Source: Zobellia barbeyronii (GTDB taxonomy: Bacteria > Bacteroidota > Bacteroidia > Flavobacteriales > Flavobacteriaceae). From it: a stretch of 64,000 nt of DNA. A program made the position numbers and the translations under genes. Shown one piece after another: positions 37,205-45,468 of the stretch. Positions within the stretch are counted from its first letter, which is position 1. Each line of letters begins with the position of its first letter. The notes under the pieces are model-generated. The model did not search any database and was not told the DNA's origin. It saw nothing but the letters and a program-made list of their open reading frames with translations. The stretch lies in contig NZ_JACATN010000002.1 of the NCBI RefSeq assembly GCF_018603515.1, positions 62,001-126,000 on the forward strand, given 5' to 3'.

Positions 37205-37747
37205 TTATTGAAACAAAACGTATCTAGGTGGCACAAGTCCGTTTAGACGCATGGAGACTAACATTTGTGCTCTGTGGTGAGTTATATGGTCAGATAGCAG
37301 CATAAAAATTTGTCGTTTACTTCTGTTCAGACCAAAGTAATCTAATTCGTCATCTAATTGAGCAGTATCAAATTGACCAATTAGTTGTATGGTTTCATCA
37401 AACGTGTGATTGATTAAAGCTATCATTTCTGCTTTGGACTTTGTGCCGACTTTAAAAACAATGTCCGTTTGCCAATCTCTAGATTCTCTGTCCCCTAATA
37501 AAGATTGACTATGCCAATCCATGGCGTAGCCAATATGTAACAGATTCTCCGCAAAACTTAAGGATTCTGGTGTGGCCTTAAAGCTATACTTGTCCTCAGG
37601 CATTGTTTCTGCCACAAGAACTATGTATTTACGGGAATTTTCTAACCGCTCCAAATAGTCTTCAACATAGCCGTCTTTTTGTGCAAAAAGAGGTGAGCTT
37701 ACAAAACCGAAAAACATTAAGACGGTTAATAGTGTTAGGTTTTTCAT
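37205..37747 (-). CDS. DinB-family protein, exported
   Basis: The 180-residue protein has a signal peptide (residues 1-22, ending LFAQ) and a four-helix DinB/YfiT-like domain. The metal-binding histidines appear in LLHIGYAMDWH and LLSDHITHHRAQ. DinB-like proteins are metal-dependent enzymes, often thiol transferases, but most have no proven substrate; an exported form is common in flavobacteria. Confidence 0.85.
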   Translation of the reverse strand: MKNLTLLTVLMFFGFVSSPLFAQKDGYVEDYLERLENSRKYIVLVAETMPEDKYSFKATPESLSFAENLLHIGYAMDWHSQSLLGDRESRDWQTDIVFKVGTKSKAEMIALINHTFDETIQLIGQFDTAQLDDELDYFGLNRSKRQIFMLLSDHITHHRAQMLVSMRLNGLVPPRYVLFQ

Positions 37748-37846
37748 GGAGATTGGGTTTTACTAAAAATAGTGATTGATTATTTTGTGAACCAGTTTAT
37801 GGATGATTACTTGCCCATTTAACAATTCCCAGTCTTAAAACGCATT

Positions 37847-38392
37847 TTAATTAATTGGATAATTTCTCATTCCTATAAAAAAACCATTCATCATTCTATT
37901 GAAAAATTCATCATATTCATCAAAAATCATCTTAAATATTTCTAAATCTTCAATTGTCGTATTTTTAAAATCATTGGGGTTTTTAGGGTGAGTTATTTTA
38001 TCTCTTTCAGTTTTTATCTTTTTTAAGCGTTCTAATTTAGAGTCAAAATATTCTTTTTGGATATCCTCCTTTTCCCAAGTTTTAGATATTTGTTTAAAGT
38101 TTTTTTTAAATTTGGTAATAAATCTATCTTTATCGGAATAACCAAGATAACAATCAAGTCTATTTAAATTAAATAGGTCAGATTCAATCAATGAAAACAG
38201 TTCTCTTAAACACGCTCGATACAATGTATTGAAAGATTTTTGGTTATCATGAGATTCAAATGTCAATTTAATTAGATTTAGATAATCATTTCGAATTATA
38301 TTATGAGTTTTTTGATAATTATGGAGAATCTGTTGAGCCTCCTGAAACTCACTTAGACTATCATAATATTTGGTAGGATGCTTATCTTCCAT
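37847..38392 (-). CDS. HEPN-like protein of unknown function
   Basis: The 181-residue protein is strongly helical and AT-rich at the DNA level. Near residue 132 it has ERDKITHPK, an Rx4H motif of the kind that forms the RNase active site of HEPN proteins; the surrounding pattern (KIKTERDKITHPKNPND) resembles HEPN-type and AbiV-like families. There is no signal peptide and no adjacent antitoxin-like partner. A role in RNA cleavage or phage defence is an inference from this motif only. It could also be a non-catalytic helical protein. Confidence 0.55.
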   Translation of the reverse strand: MEDKHPTKYYDSLSEFQEAQQILHNYQKTHNIIRNDYLNLIKLTFESHDNQKSFNTLYRACLRELFSLIESDLFNLNRLDCYLGYSDKDRFITKFKKNFKQISKTWEKEDIQKEYFDSKLERLKKIKTERDKITHPKNPNDFKNTTIEDLEIFKMIFDEYDEFFNRMMNGFFIGMRNYPIN

Positions 38393-38537
38393 TTTTCGAA
38401 CATAATGAGTTACAAGGAATTTTTACCATCTTCTTTTGTTAATAATGCTTGAGATGTAGTTGACTCAACAAGCAAGATGATGCTTATAAATGTAGCATTT
38501 TTCCTTATTTATTTAAGTGATTGTTAGCCATAGTTTT

Positions 38538-39458
38538 TTAATCCGATGTATAGGCATTAACTAAGTATCCATTACCATCAAACGTATAAAGTCCTTTGTT
38601 TACTCTGTAAGTAGTCCGTTTATATTCATCTTTATTATTGAATTCTGTTGATAGACTATATCTTCCTTTGTTAATTCCTTTGAATTCGCCTAAAGAAATC
38701 TTTTCGTCGTAATGTGCCACAAGTAACATCTTATAATTAATCGTTCCGTCCGAATTAGCATGAAACTTAATGTATTCGTTTAGAACTCCATCTGGTGTTC
38801 GCGAAAATGCATCTGACTGAACATTAATCTCTTTTATGATATTTTCTTCATTAATCCAATATTGCTTTGCAGAGTTTTCATATTTAAAGTATGTTGATGG
38901 CATTTCATTTTTCCACATTTTGCTCCATTTGCTAAGTCCATCTGTTGTAATATACTTTGTTAATATTCCATTAATGAAATATAGTTCGTAACCAATATTT
39001 AATGCAATAATTGAGTTGTCTTTTAGGTTGTCAGTTTGATTGAAAATCTCTTCTAAAAATTCTTCTGTCAGGGATTTATTTTTAACTCCATCTGACAATG
39101 TGCTTTCTATTTTATAAGAATCAAATTCTTTTTTTAGATTGAAATTTGTGAGATAATTGGTTACATCCCTTTTACTTATAGAACTTACCGTGTCATCGGT
39201 AAGCACACAGATAATGTCATCAGTAAATACTTTAAAAATTACTAAAAAGACATTACTACTTTTAATATCTGTATCAAAATAAGTGTAAAATTGGTCTGAA
39301 TTGTAGCCTAGATGATTACAAATATCATTGATGGTCTTTTTTTCAATGTTGATTTTGACATGTTGATACCCATTCTCTGTCGGTACAAAGGTTTTGAACC
39401 CAGATGCAAATGTCAAAGATGTCCAAAATAGCGTTAATATAAATAACTTAAATTTCAT
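38538..39458 (-). CDS. Uncharacterised secreted protein
   Basis: The 306-residue protein starts with a signal peptide ending TFASG (about residue 19). The mature part is lysine/aspartate rich and shows several beta-strand blocks, including a C-terminal NKGRYSLSTEFNNKDEYKRT repeat-like stretch, but no motif I can name. The DNA is AT-rich compared with the hydrolase downstream. It could be an accessory envelope protein; the function is unknown. Confidence 0.6.
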   Translation of the reverse strand: MKFKLFILTLFWTSLTFASGFKTFVPTENGYQHVKINIEKKTINDICNHLGYNSDQFYTYFDTDIKSSNVFLVIFKVFTDDIICVLTDDTVSSISKRDVTNYLTNFNLKKEFDSYKIESTLSDGVKNKSLTEEFLEEIFNQTDNLKDNSIIALNIGYELYFINGILTKYITTDGLSKWSKMWKNEMPSTYFKYENSAKQYWINEENIIKEINVQSDAFSRTPDGVLNEYIKFHANSDGTINYKMLLVAHYDEKISLGEFKGINKGRYSLSTEFNNKDEYKRTTYRVNKGLYTFDGNGYLVNAYTSD

Positions 39459-39535
39459 TTTCCTGTTTTAAATTAGGGTTAATTTAGGTAATGATATAAT
39501 TTTTTATCAACACCAATTTACACCCTTAAACATAA

Positions 39536-39563
39536 AAAACCTTACAGATTTCTGTAAGGTTTT
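39536..39563. terminator. Bidirectional terminator-like hairpin
   Basis: The arms AAAACCTTACAGA and TCTGTAAGGTTTT pair perfectly around a 2-base loop, between the secreted protein start and the alpha/beta hydrolase stop on the minus strand. Confidence 0.8.
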
Positions 39564-39612
39564 CGATTAAAGTCTCAACAATATTGTGCTATATAAAAAG
39601 TAGCAACTCTAA

Positions 39613-40614
39613 TCATTCTTTTAAGTACAACACCAGTGCATCTATAAAAACATCAAACTTTTCTACATGTGGTAGGTGGCCTACATTTTCTATCTCTACC
39701 AGTTTTGAGTTTGGTATCGTTTTTTTAGTTTGTTTTCCCAACTCACTATACAATCCCATAGTTTTTCTAACCTCTTCTGAAACCAATGGTTTCCCTAAAG
39801 CGGTTCGGTCTCTAGTCCCTATTATTAATAGTGTTGGAGCGGTTACGTTTTTAAATTCATACACCACAGGTTGGGTAAAAATCATGTCATACGTTAATGC
39901 AGCATTCCAGGCTATGGTTTTGTACTCAGAATTTAATGTCCAACCGGCCAATAAATTTACCCATTGGTCGTATTCCGGTTTCCATTTATTGTCATAATAG
40001 TTAACGAGCTGATATTTTTTTATGCCTTCGTAGTTCTTTTTAAGCTCATTGGCATACCACCACTCTACTGGTTTGTAAGGCGCTTTTAGTTTCCAATCTT
40101 CTAAACCAATAGGGTTTTCTAAAATCAGTTTTTCTGTAGTTTCTGGGTACATTATAGCAAAACGCGTGGCTAGCATACCACCCATAGAATGCCCTAAAAC
40201 GGCAGTTTTATTAATATTCAGCTTGTCTAATAGCGCTTTTGTGTTTTGGGCCAGTTGTTGAAAAGTGTAATGAAAATGCTCGGGCTTAGAAGATTTCCCA
40301 AATCCGATTTGGTCCGGAACAACAACACGAAAACCTTCTTTGGTTAAAGCATCTATCGTGGTTTGCCAATAGGCGCCATTAAAGTTTTTACCGTGTAACA
40401 AGACAATATTTTTGCCATTGTAATTGTCTGGAGTAACATCCATATACCGCATTTGTAAGTCTTGCTCTTGAATGTTTAATTCTAAAGTTTCAACCGAATA
40501 TGGATATTCATAATTTGATAATTCAATATCTAACCATTGTAAATTATCGTCTTGTGCGATACTAAATTGCGTGGAGAGGATTACTATAAGCAACCCGAAT
40601 AGATTCTTTTTCAT
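39613..40614 (-). CDS. Secreted alpha/beta hydrolase
   Basis: The 333-residue protein has a signal peptide (residues 1-20) and a canonical alpha/beta hydrolase core: the oxyanion segment LHGKNFNG (about 73-80), the nucleophile elbow GHSMGG with Ser143, the acid in the TRDRTALG region and the catalytic His in VGHLPHVEKF. It resembles haloalkane dehalogenase/esterase relatives exported to the periplasm. The substrate is unknown. Hairpins at 40738 and 40852 lie upstream. Confidence 0.88.
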   Translation of the reverse strand: MKKNLFGLLIVILSTQFSIAQDDNLQWLDIELSNYEYPYSVETLELNIQEQDLQMRYMDVTPDNYNGKNIVLLHGKNFNGAYWQTTIDALTKEGFRVVVPDQIGFGKSSKPEHFHYTFQQLAQNTKALLDKLNINKTAVLGHSMGGMLATRFAIMYPETTEKLILENPIGLEDWKLKAPYKPVEWWYANELKKNYEGIKKYQLVNYYDNKWKPEYDQWVNLLAGWTLNSEYKTIAWNAALTYDMIFTQPVVYEFKNVTAPTLLIIGTRDRTALGKPLVSEEVRKTMGLYSELGKQTKKTIPNSKLVEIENVGHLPHVEKFDVFIDALVLYLKE

Positions 40615-40737
40615 TTTGTAAATTCTAATAGGAAATAATTCTTATTCTACTACTGTTTTTATGTTCTGAATATTAAGCAAAAGCCGAATTGGGGATACGA
40701 GTCCGGACTTAATTTCACAGCAAATTTAAGGCTGTAT

Positions 40738-40763
40738 AAAACATTCGAATAACAGAATGTTTT
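40738..40763. repeat. Perfect inverted repeat AAAACATTC/GAATGTTTT
   Basis: A 9-bp perfect stem with an 8-base loop (GAATAACA) lies between the lipoprotein gene terminator and the hydrolase gene. It may be a second terminator or a regulator site. Confidence 0.6.
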
Positions 40764-40851
40764 AAGGTTTTCATAAAAGATTCTAGGTACAATATTTAGT
40801 ACCGAGCAAACGTATTTACAAGTATTCTGGCTACCCTCCTATCATAATAAA

Positions 40852-40890
40852 AAACCCATCTATCAACAGTATGTATTGACAGATGGGTTT
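40852..40890 (-). terminator. Rho-independent terminator after the lipoprotein gene
   Basis: The arms AAACCCATCT and AGATGGGTTT, with a few more paired bases inside, form a long hairpin followed on the minus strand by a T tract, 39 bases after the stop at 40929. Confidence 0.85.
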
Positions 40891-40928
40891 CACTTTATCC
40901 TAAATTCCCTTTCGGAATAAAATTGAAT

Positions 40929-41390
40929 TTAGTTCAACTTTTTATATATCTCAATATTTTGAAAAATAGTATCGTTTCGCTCATAAGTATTTACCTGCTT
41001 ATAAGTGTTATTACTGCGCTCTATGGGAATTACATACGTATTTACATCACTCTGCATAGACTTGGACATTGAAGTCAGGGTTTCTGTAATGGTATCATTT
41101 TTAAAAGTGTAGGTACCATAGCCATGCCATTCAGAAGCATCCGCAGCTGGGTCCGTATTCCAGATAACATGTCCGTCTAAATAGATTTTATGTTGCACTT
41201 TACTGGTATCAACACTTAGCGTATCTCCGTTTCCTAGGTTATAGAAATGGCTTAATTCCCAGACCCCATCTATGGCGCTTGAATTACTCCCTTTTTCTAG
41301 ATTGCTGGTTACATTACAAGAAATACAAATACCTATTAGGACAAATGTGCTGGCAAAAATGAAGTATTTAAGAGTGGCTTTTGGGTTCAT
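40929..41390 (-). CDS. Lipocalin-like lipoprotein
   Basis: The 153-residue protein has a lipobox (CISC, about Cys25) and a small beta-rich domain opening with DGVWELSHFYNLG and containing TYTFKNDTITET and YEIYKKL-like strands, as in the lipocalin-like lipoproteins of Bacteroidota. It stands alone with a terminator on its downstream side. The ligand is unknown. Confidence 0.65.
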   Translation of the reverse strand: MNPKATLKYFIFASTFVLIGICISCNVTSNLEKGSNSSAIDGVWELSHFYNLGNGDTLSVDTSKVQHKIYLDGHVIWNTDPAADASEWHGYGTYTFKNDTITETLTSMSKSMQSDVNTYVIPIERSNNTYKQVNTYERNDTIFQNIEIYKKLN

Positions 41391-41527
41391 GACTTAGGAA
41401 GGTTTTATTAGGTTACGATTGTAACTCTTAGTTTAGTAACCAATTTACAACCTTTAATAGCCTATCCTACAAAAACACGTAAGATTTTTAATAAAAAGCT
41501 AAGCAACTTAAATATAAAAACAAAAAA

Positions 41528-41554
41528 GCGGCAAAAGCTTGACGCTCTTGCCGC
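41528..41554 (-). terminator. Rho-independent terminator of the redox operon
   Basis: The arms GCGGCAA and TTGCCGC surround a 13-base loop; on the minus strand the stem is followed by a T6 run. It ends the operon whose last gene stops at 41592. Confidence 0.8.
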
Positions 41555-41591
41555 ATAGGGTACTACTTAAATCTATAGGTTTAATTGAAAT

Positions 41592-42320
41592 TTATTCCAA
41601 TCCTTTTTTATCTGGGTTCCAAAAAGGTTTTGTTTTAATCTGCTTAGTTGGCCACTGCAATTCTTTTTTAAAAAATTGGTTTAAAGCAACACATAGCCTA
41701 CTATCGCCAGCAATATAGACCATCTTCTTACCTTTTAGTTCAGGAACTATTTTCTTTAGTTTAGCAATGATTTCAGTACTTGGGTTTTTAGGAAACTCAA
41801 AGAAGTCAAAAGGAATGCTTCCGTCTATATCTGGAAATAATTCGCTTTTTTGTTCGCTGTAAATTACACTGGCTACTTGCTTGTTTTCTCCTATGTTTCG
41901 GTTTATCATATACAAATGAGAAAGTGCAGAAAGGTCGCCTATCATAATGTAACTGTCCGCAGAATCATCTGCTAGAAAATTGCCTTTCTTCCATTTAAAA
42001 TAAACCTGGTCACCTACTTGGCATTCCTTTGCCCATTGCGAGCCCATACCGTTACTATGTGTAGCGATTGCTAAATCTAGAAAACCTTCTTTGCTGTTAA
42101 TATCCCACACGCTATAACTTCTGATTTTATCCTTTAAGGATACCTCTTCGTTACCAATGCCAATAGCCATTCGCAAGAAAGAACCAGGCAAAAAATTAGC
42201 ATTGCGAATACTCTCACTTTGCAACCGGATTCTAAAAACCGACTGAGAAAGGGTTACCTTTTCTGTAATAGCAGCCTCATTTAAGACTACCTTTTTTAAG
42301 ATGTTTTCTATAATACTCAC
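41592..42320 (-). CDS. Siderophore-interacting-protein-like flavin reductase
   Basis: The 242-residue protein has an FAD-binding beta-barrel with the RSYSVW motif (RxYS, binds the flavin), the GSQWAKECQVGDQVYFKW strand and a C-terminal NAD(P)H-binding half ending WNPDKKG, as in ViuB/YqjH-type siderophore-interacting proteins. It should reduce a ferric siderophore or other acceptor with NAD(P)H. It starts with GTG five bases after the quinone reductase stop, so the two are tightly coupled. No iron transporter is adjacent, so a wider reductase role is possible. Confidence 0.85.
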   Translation of the reverse strand: MSIIENILKKVVLNEAAITEKVTLSQSVFRIRLQSESIRNANFLPGSFLRMAIGIGNEEVSLKDKIRSYSVWDINSKEGFLDLAIATHSNGMGSQWAKECQVGDQVYFKWKKGNFLADDSADSYIMIGDLSALSHLYMINRNIGENKQVASVIYSEQKSELFPDIDGSIPFDFFEFPKNPSTEIIAKLKKIVPELKGKKMVYIAGDSRLCVALNQFFKKELQWPTKQIKTKPFWNPDKKGLE

Positions 42321-42325
42321 TACTG

Positions 42326-43192
42326 CTATGCTAAATTTTGTGGATGGTTCTGATGGTAATTTTTTATAATCTCTAAGGTAGATTTATGAGGTCTTCCGGC
42401 TACTTTTTCAAAGTCTGAAGGTACAACGTTAGCACCGTTTCTGATGCCTTCATAAATACCGGCAATAACCGTTCCCATAAATTCACCCAACGCTTCTTGA
42501 CGTTCTTTTTTATACTCCTCAACAGAAACCGATGTATAATTTAAGTCCGTCTTGTAAACTTCATTAATATATTCTGCCAGTTGCGTTTGTGTAATAGCTT
42601 CTCCCAATAGATTATAAGTATTATCATTAAGGCTATCATTATAAAGCAATTGTGCATAGGCAAAGCCAAGCTCTTCTCTACTGGTGTACCCACATTTACC
42701 GTCTGCAGCACAATTTCTAATTTCGCCTTCTTTTATATAGGTATCTATATACTCTAAATCTGGCTCAATATAAATTCCATTTCTACCATTGATCCAGTGT
42801 AAGCCAGAATTGCGCACATCTTCTTCTGTTTGGCGATTACTGTTCACTACGGGACTAAAAGCCGTACCCGTTTCACTACCAATAATACTTGTGTAGACTA
42901 TCTTTTGAACGCCGTTTTGTTTAGCGGCTTCAATGACATTTCTATGTTGTTCAATTCTCTTTTGAGGCTCGTCCATTCCTGAGACAAGTAATACTTTATC
43001 TACTCCTTTTAGGGCGTTATTAAAGTCTTCACGATTGTTATAATCACCTTTTCTGATTTCTACGCCTAAGTGTTTTGCTTTTTCAGGGGTTCTAGCAATA
43101 CCGATTACGTTGTCTTTCCCTATTAAATCAACCAGGTGCTTTACAATGGAAGCCCCCAATTTCCCACTTGCTGATGTGACCGCTATTTTCAT
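42326..43192 (-). CDS. NmrA-like quinone oxidoreductase (QOR2/YtfG type)
   Basis: The 288-residue protein is an atypical short-chain dehydrogenase with the NADPH motif TSASGKLG (residues 5-12), the VLLVSGMDEPQKRIEQH block and YTSIIGSETG, which match the QOR2/YtfG branch of NmrA-like proteins. It should reduce quinones with NADPH. It sits between the heme membrane gene upstream and the flavin reductase downstream, in an operon of redox proteins. Two hairpins lie just before its start (43231-43289). Confidence 0.88.
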   Translation of the reverse strand: MKIAVTSASGKLGASIVKHLVDLIGKDNVIGIARTPEKAKHLGVEIRKGDYNNREDFNNALKGVDKVLLVSGMDEPQKRIEQHRNVIEAAKQNGVQKIVYTSIIGSETGTAFSPVVNSNRQTEEDVRNSGLHWINGRNGIYIEPDLEYIDTYIKEGEIRNCAADGKCGYTSREELGFAYAQLLYNDSLNDNTYNLLGEAITQTQLAEYINEVYKTDLNYTSVSVEEYKKERQEALGEFMGTVIAGIYEGIRNGANVVPSDFEKVAGRPHKSTLEIIKNYHQNHPQNLA

Positions 43193-43230
43193 TTGTTTTC
43201 TTTTTACTTGATAATCGAGATTAAGTGTTC

Positions 43231-43289
43231 CGAGGCTTGCCTCGAATCAAAGTATATTTCTTTTAATCCCTCGTGGGATTGCCCCGAGG
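43231..43289. repeat. Palindromic pair in the intergenic region of the redox operon
   Basis: A perfect hairpin CGAGGC-TT-GCCTCG (43231-43244) is followed by AATCCC-TCGT-GGGATT (43265-43280), which overlaps the arms CCTCG and CGAGG (43269-43289). The units share the CGAGG motif and could form alternative structures; a dispersed REP-type element is also possible. Confidence 0.7.
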
Positions 43290-43308
43290 TAGTTTACTAC
43301 TCTTAATT

Positions 43309-43935
43309 TTAAGCTAGGCCTGCTTTCTTTTTACGAATGGCCATAATCTTTTTTCTTACTGATGGAATTCTAATAATGAAACCTAAGCCTACTATGACCG
43401 CATAAATAATCCACGTTTTCTCTAAAATAGCTACGTGTACTAAACTAAGAAAAATAGCCGCGTAAGCTAAACTTTGTAGCTTTTTCCAGTTCATTTTTAA
43501 CAGCTTCATAGATTTTCTATTAGAGGTAAAAAAGAGGGGAATCAATATAAGAACTGCTATAAATCCTGCTACATAATTCACTTGCGTAAAAGTTTCCAAA
43601 AAACCTTCTGCCCAAATAAAAATTATAAAATGTATAAAACTCCAAACCGCTGTGGCGATACCCATGGCTTGTCTCACAAAAAGATTAGTAACGCCAAAGA
43701 GGATAAAAAACGGAGTACACGTAAGTACCGCGGTCATCCACCGTATGGCAAATTCTCCGGAAACGTGATACAGCATTTCTAGGGTGGTTTTGCCCTCTCC
43801 TCCTGCGCCTTCTACCAAGGCTATGGAAAACCCGTTAGATAGATTTACTTCTAACATATTGATCAAAACTAATAATGGCAAACTAGCCAAGATAGCGACC
43901 AACATCCAACCATAATTCTTTTTTAAAAAGTCCAT
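43309..43935 (-). CDS. MsrQ-like ferric-reductase-domain heme membrane protein
   Basis: The 208-residue protein has six predicted membrane helices, with histidines in YHVSGEFAIRW, SFIHFIIFIW and LVHVAILEK at the spacing of the heme ligands of the MsrQ/ferric reductase transmembrane domain. It would pass electrons from quinol or a flavoprotein across the inner membrane. MsrQ normally partners a periplasmic methionine sulfoxide reductase (MsrP); none is adjacent. Instead the same operon has a quinone reductase and a flavin reductase, which suggests a variant electron route. Confidence 0.78.
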   Translation of the reverse strand: MDFLKKNYGWMLVAILASLPLLVLINMLEVNLSNGFSIALVEGAGGEGKTTLEMLYHVSGEFAIRWMTAVLTCTPFFILFGVTNLFVRQAMGIATAVWSFIHFIIFIWAEGFLETFTQVNYVAGFIAVLILIPLFFTSNRKSMKLLKMNWKKLQSLAYAAIFLSLVHVAILEKTWIIYAVIVGLGFIIRIPSVRKKIMAIRKKKAGLA

Positions 43936-43939
43936 ATTA

Positions 43940-44134
43940 TTAAGACGATTTTAATTCTCGTAATTCTTCTTCTAAAGCTTCGGCTTTTGCTTTAAACTTT
44001 TCCATAGCCTTTTTAAGCTGACCAATTTTCTTGAAAGCTTCCTCATCCTGAACAGCAGCATAAGTTGTTTTACCTTCTCTTTCTTTTATTTTGGATTTGC
44101 TACCACATGTTGGGCAACTAGCTACATCGCTCAT
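43940..44134 (-). CDS. Small zinc-ribbon/coiled-coil protein
   Basis: The 64-residue protein has CPTCG at residues 7-11 and a long charged helix from about residue 28 to the end, which looks like a coiled coil. A single CxxC could form half of a metal site by dimerisation. It lies four bases before the membrane heme gene and eight after the methyltransferase, inside the operon. The function is unknown. Confidence 0.7.
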   Translation of the reverse strand: MSDVASCPTCGSKSKIKEREGKTTYAAVQDEEAFKKIGQLKKAMEKFKAKAEALEEELRELKSS

Positions 44135-44142
44135 ATTTTAAC

Positions 44143-44769
44143 TTATTTAGTATGTATTAAAACTACTTTACCTCCAGATTTAGGCTGCAAGTGATACTTC
44201 TTATTTTGACTTATCTTTTTTAGAAATTCTTGTGTATCCGCCATCTCGGCATTATCAACATAAATAAGAGTTCCCTTTTTGAAATTAGATTCTAACATTT
44301 TAAAAAGTGGCAGGTACAAATCTTTCCAACCATCCAATACCAATAAATCTATAGGGTCTGCATGGTTTTTTAGAGTCTCCATTGCATCTCCAATCCTTAC
44401 TTCCACTACATCACTTACTCCTGCTTTTTCAAAATTTTCTTTTGCCTTAAGTGCTTTTGATTCAATAAGCTCTGTAGTAATGACAGTACCTCCTGTTTCA
44501 TTTACCCCTTGTGCTAAGAAAAGTGTAGAGATGCCAAAAGAGGTACCAAACTCAACAACATTTTTAAGGTTGTTTTCCTTTATTAGCTGTACCAAATCAA
44601 GCCCTTGTTCCCTAGAAATTGAAAGATATACATCTTTAAAATCTATAGGCTGTATTGGCCTCATGATACTTTTTGCCAAGCCTTTAATTATTTTGAAACG
44701 ATCATCTTTTGCGTCGTTAAATAATTGATCTATGGTTAATTCTATACTATTGGGCTGTCTAACTAACAT
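44143..44769 (-). CDS. O-methyltransferase-like class I SAM-dependent enzyme
   Basis: The 208-residue protein has motif I VVEFGTSFGIS (about residues 70-80), the acidic TELIES at motif post-I and LLVLDGWKDLY, as in O-methyltransferase family 3 (catechol/caffeoyl-CoA type). It should methylate a hydroxyl of a small molecule. It heads the redox operon that continues to 41592; methylation of a quinol or catechol would fit its neighbours but is an inference. Confidence 0.82.
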   Translation of the reverse strand: MLVRQPNSIELTIDQLFNDAKDDRFKIIKGLAKSIMRPIQPIDFKDVYLSISREQGLDLVQLIKENNLKNVVEFGTSFGISTLFLAQGVNETGGTVITTELIESKALKAKENFEKAGVSDVVEVRIGDAMETLKNHADPIDLLVLDGWKDLYLPLFKMLESNFKKGTLIYVDNAEMADTQEFLKKISQNKKYHLQPKSGGKVVLIHTK

Positions 44770-44929
44770 AACATTTTTATTACACTACAAAGTTGTAGTA
44801 ATTGCGACGGTAAAACAGTATCAAAATGAGGTTTAAAATGGTAAAAGTGAAACCATTTTGTTTTAACCAACACCTGTTTTAACTATTCAAAATAATGCTC
44901 AAGACCACGGTTATCATTTAACCCTATGG

Positions 44930-45373
44930 TTATTCAGCTATTTTTAGGTGGTCTATAATGCCACTTTTGAATACTGTTTTCAACGTTCTTTCGGGCTTGT
45001 TTTCATAACCGATTATAATAGAACTGTGTACAATCATTTTTTCAAAATCGAAAACAATGGTTAGGTAGTCCTTAATTCCTGTTTCATGCCAATTAACTAA
45101 ATAAAGCTCATTACCAATTTTTCGCGAACGGTAAGGAATATCTTGGTTACCATTCCCTTTTGCAGGTCCAGCTATCCATTCATACTTAGCCATGCCATTG
45201 TAAAATTCAAAGTGAATAGCCGTACCATTTTGATACTGAAAATTTAGCGAGTAGCCATCCAGCAAGTGTTCTGGTTCTTCAAATTGATACAGGTTTTCTT
45301 CTGTAGTTTTATTTTGAGCAAAACCATTTCCGATTGTGAAAAGTGTGATTATAATTAATGTACCTAGTTTCAT
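44930..45373 (-). CDS. MoaF-related calycin-domain protein, exported
   Basis: The 147-residue protein has a signal peptide (residues 1-19, ending GFAQN) and a single beta-barrel domain with GYSLNFQYQNGTAIHFEFYNG and YLVNWHETGIKDYLTIVFDFE, the core seen in MoaF-related proteins. Despite the name, a role in molybdenum cofactor synthesis is not implied for exported members. The function is unknown. Confidence 0.75.
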   Translation of the reverse strand: MKLGTLIIITLFTIGNGFAQNKTTEENLYQFEEPEHLLDGYSLNFQYQNGTAIHFEFYNGMAKYEWIAGPAKGNGNQDIPYRSRKIGNELYLVNWHETGIKDYLTIVFDFEKMIVHSSIIIGYENKPERTLKTVFKSGIIDHLKIAE

Positions 45374-45468
45374 TTTTGTAAATTTTGATTCATTACAAAA
45401 GTATAGCTACACAGAATGGCTAGGTAGGTTAATCTTAGAGGATAAATGGTAAATATGAGCAAGAAAGA

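Larger units (their letters stand above)
40615..40928. other. Intergenic region with hairpins
   Basis: This 314-base gap has no coding frame. It holds the terminator of the upstream lipoprotein gene (40852-40890), a perfect 9-bp inverted repeat (40738-40763) and a short palindrome GGTAC/GTACC (40786-40803) that may mark the hydrolase promoter region. Confidence 0.6.

Noticed and set aside
40786-40803. GGTAC/GTACC palindrome upstream of the alpha/beta hydrolase as a regulator site
   Set aside because: Five-base arms with an 8-base AT spacer are expected by chance in this AT-rich stretch, and nothing else marks it as an operator.
44930-45373. Molybdenum cofactor biosynthesis
   Set aside because: Only the fold name MoaF suggests it; the protein is exported and there are no other mo- genes in the window.
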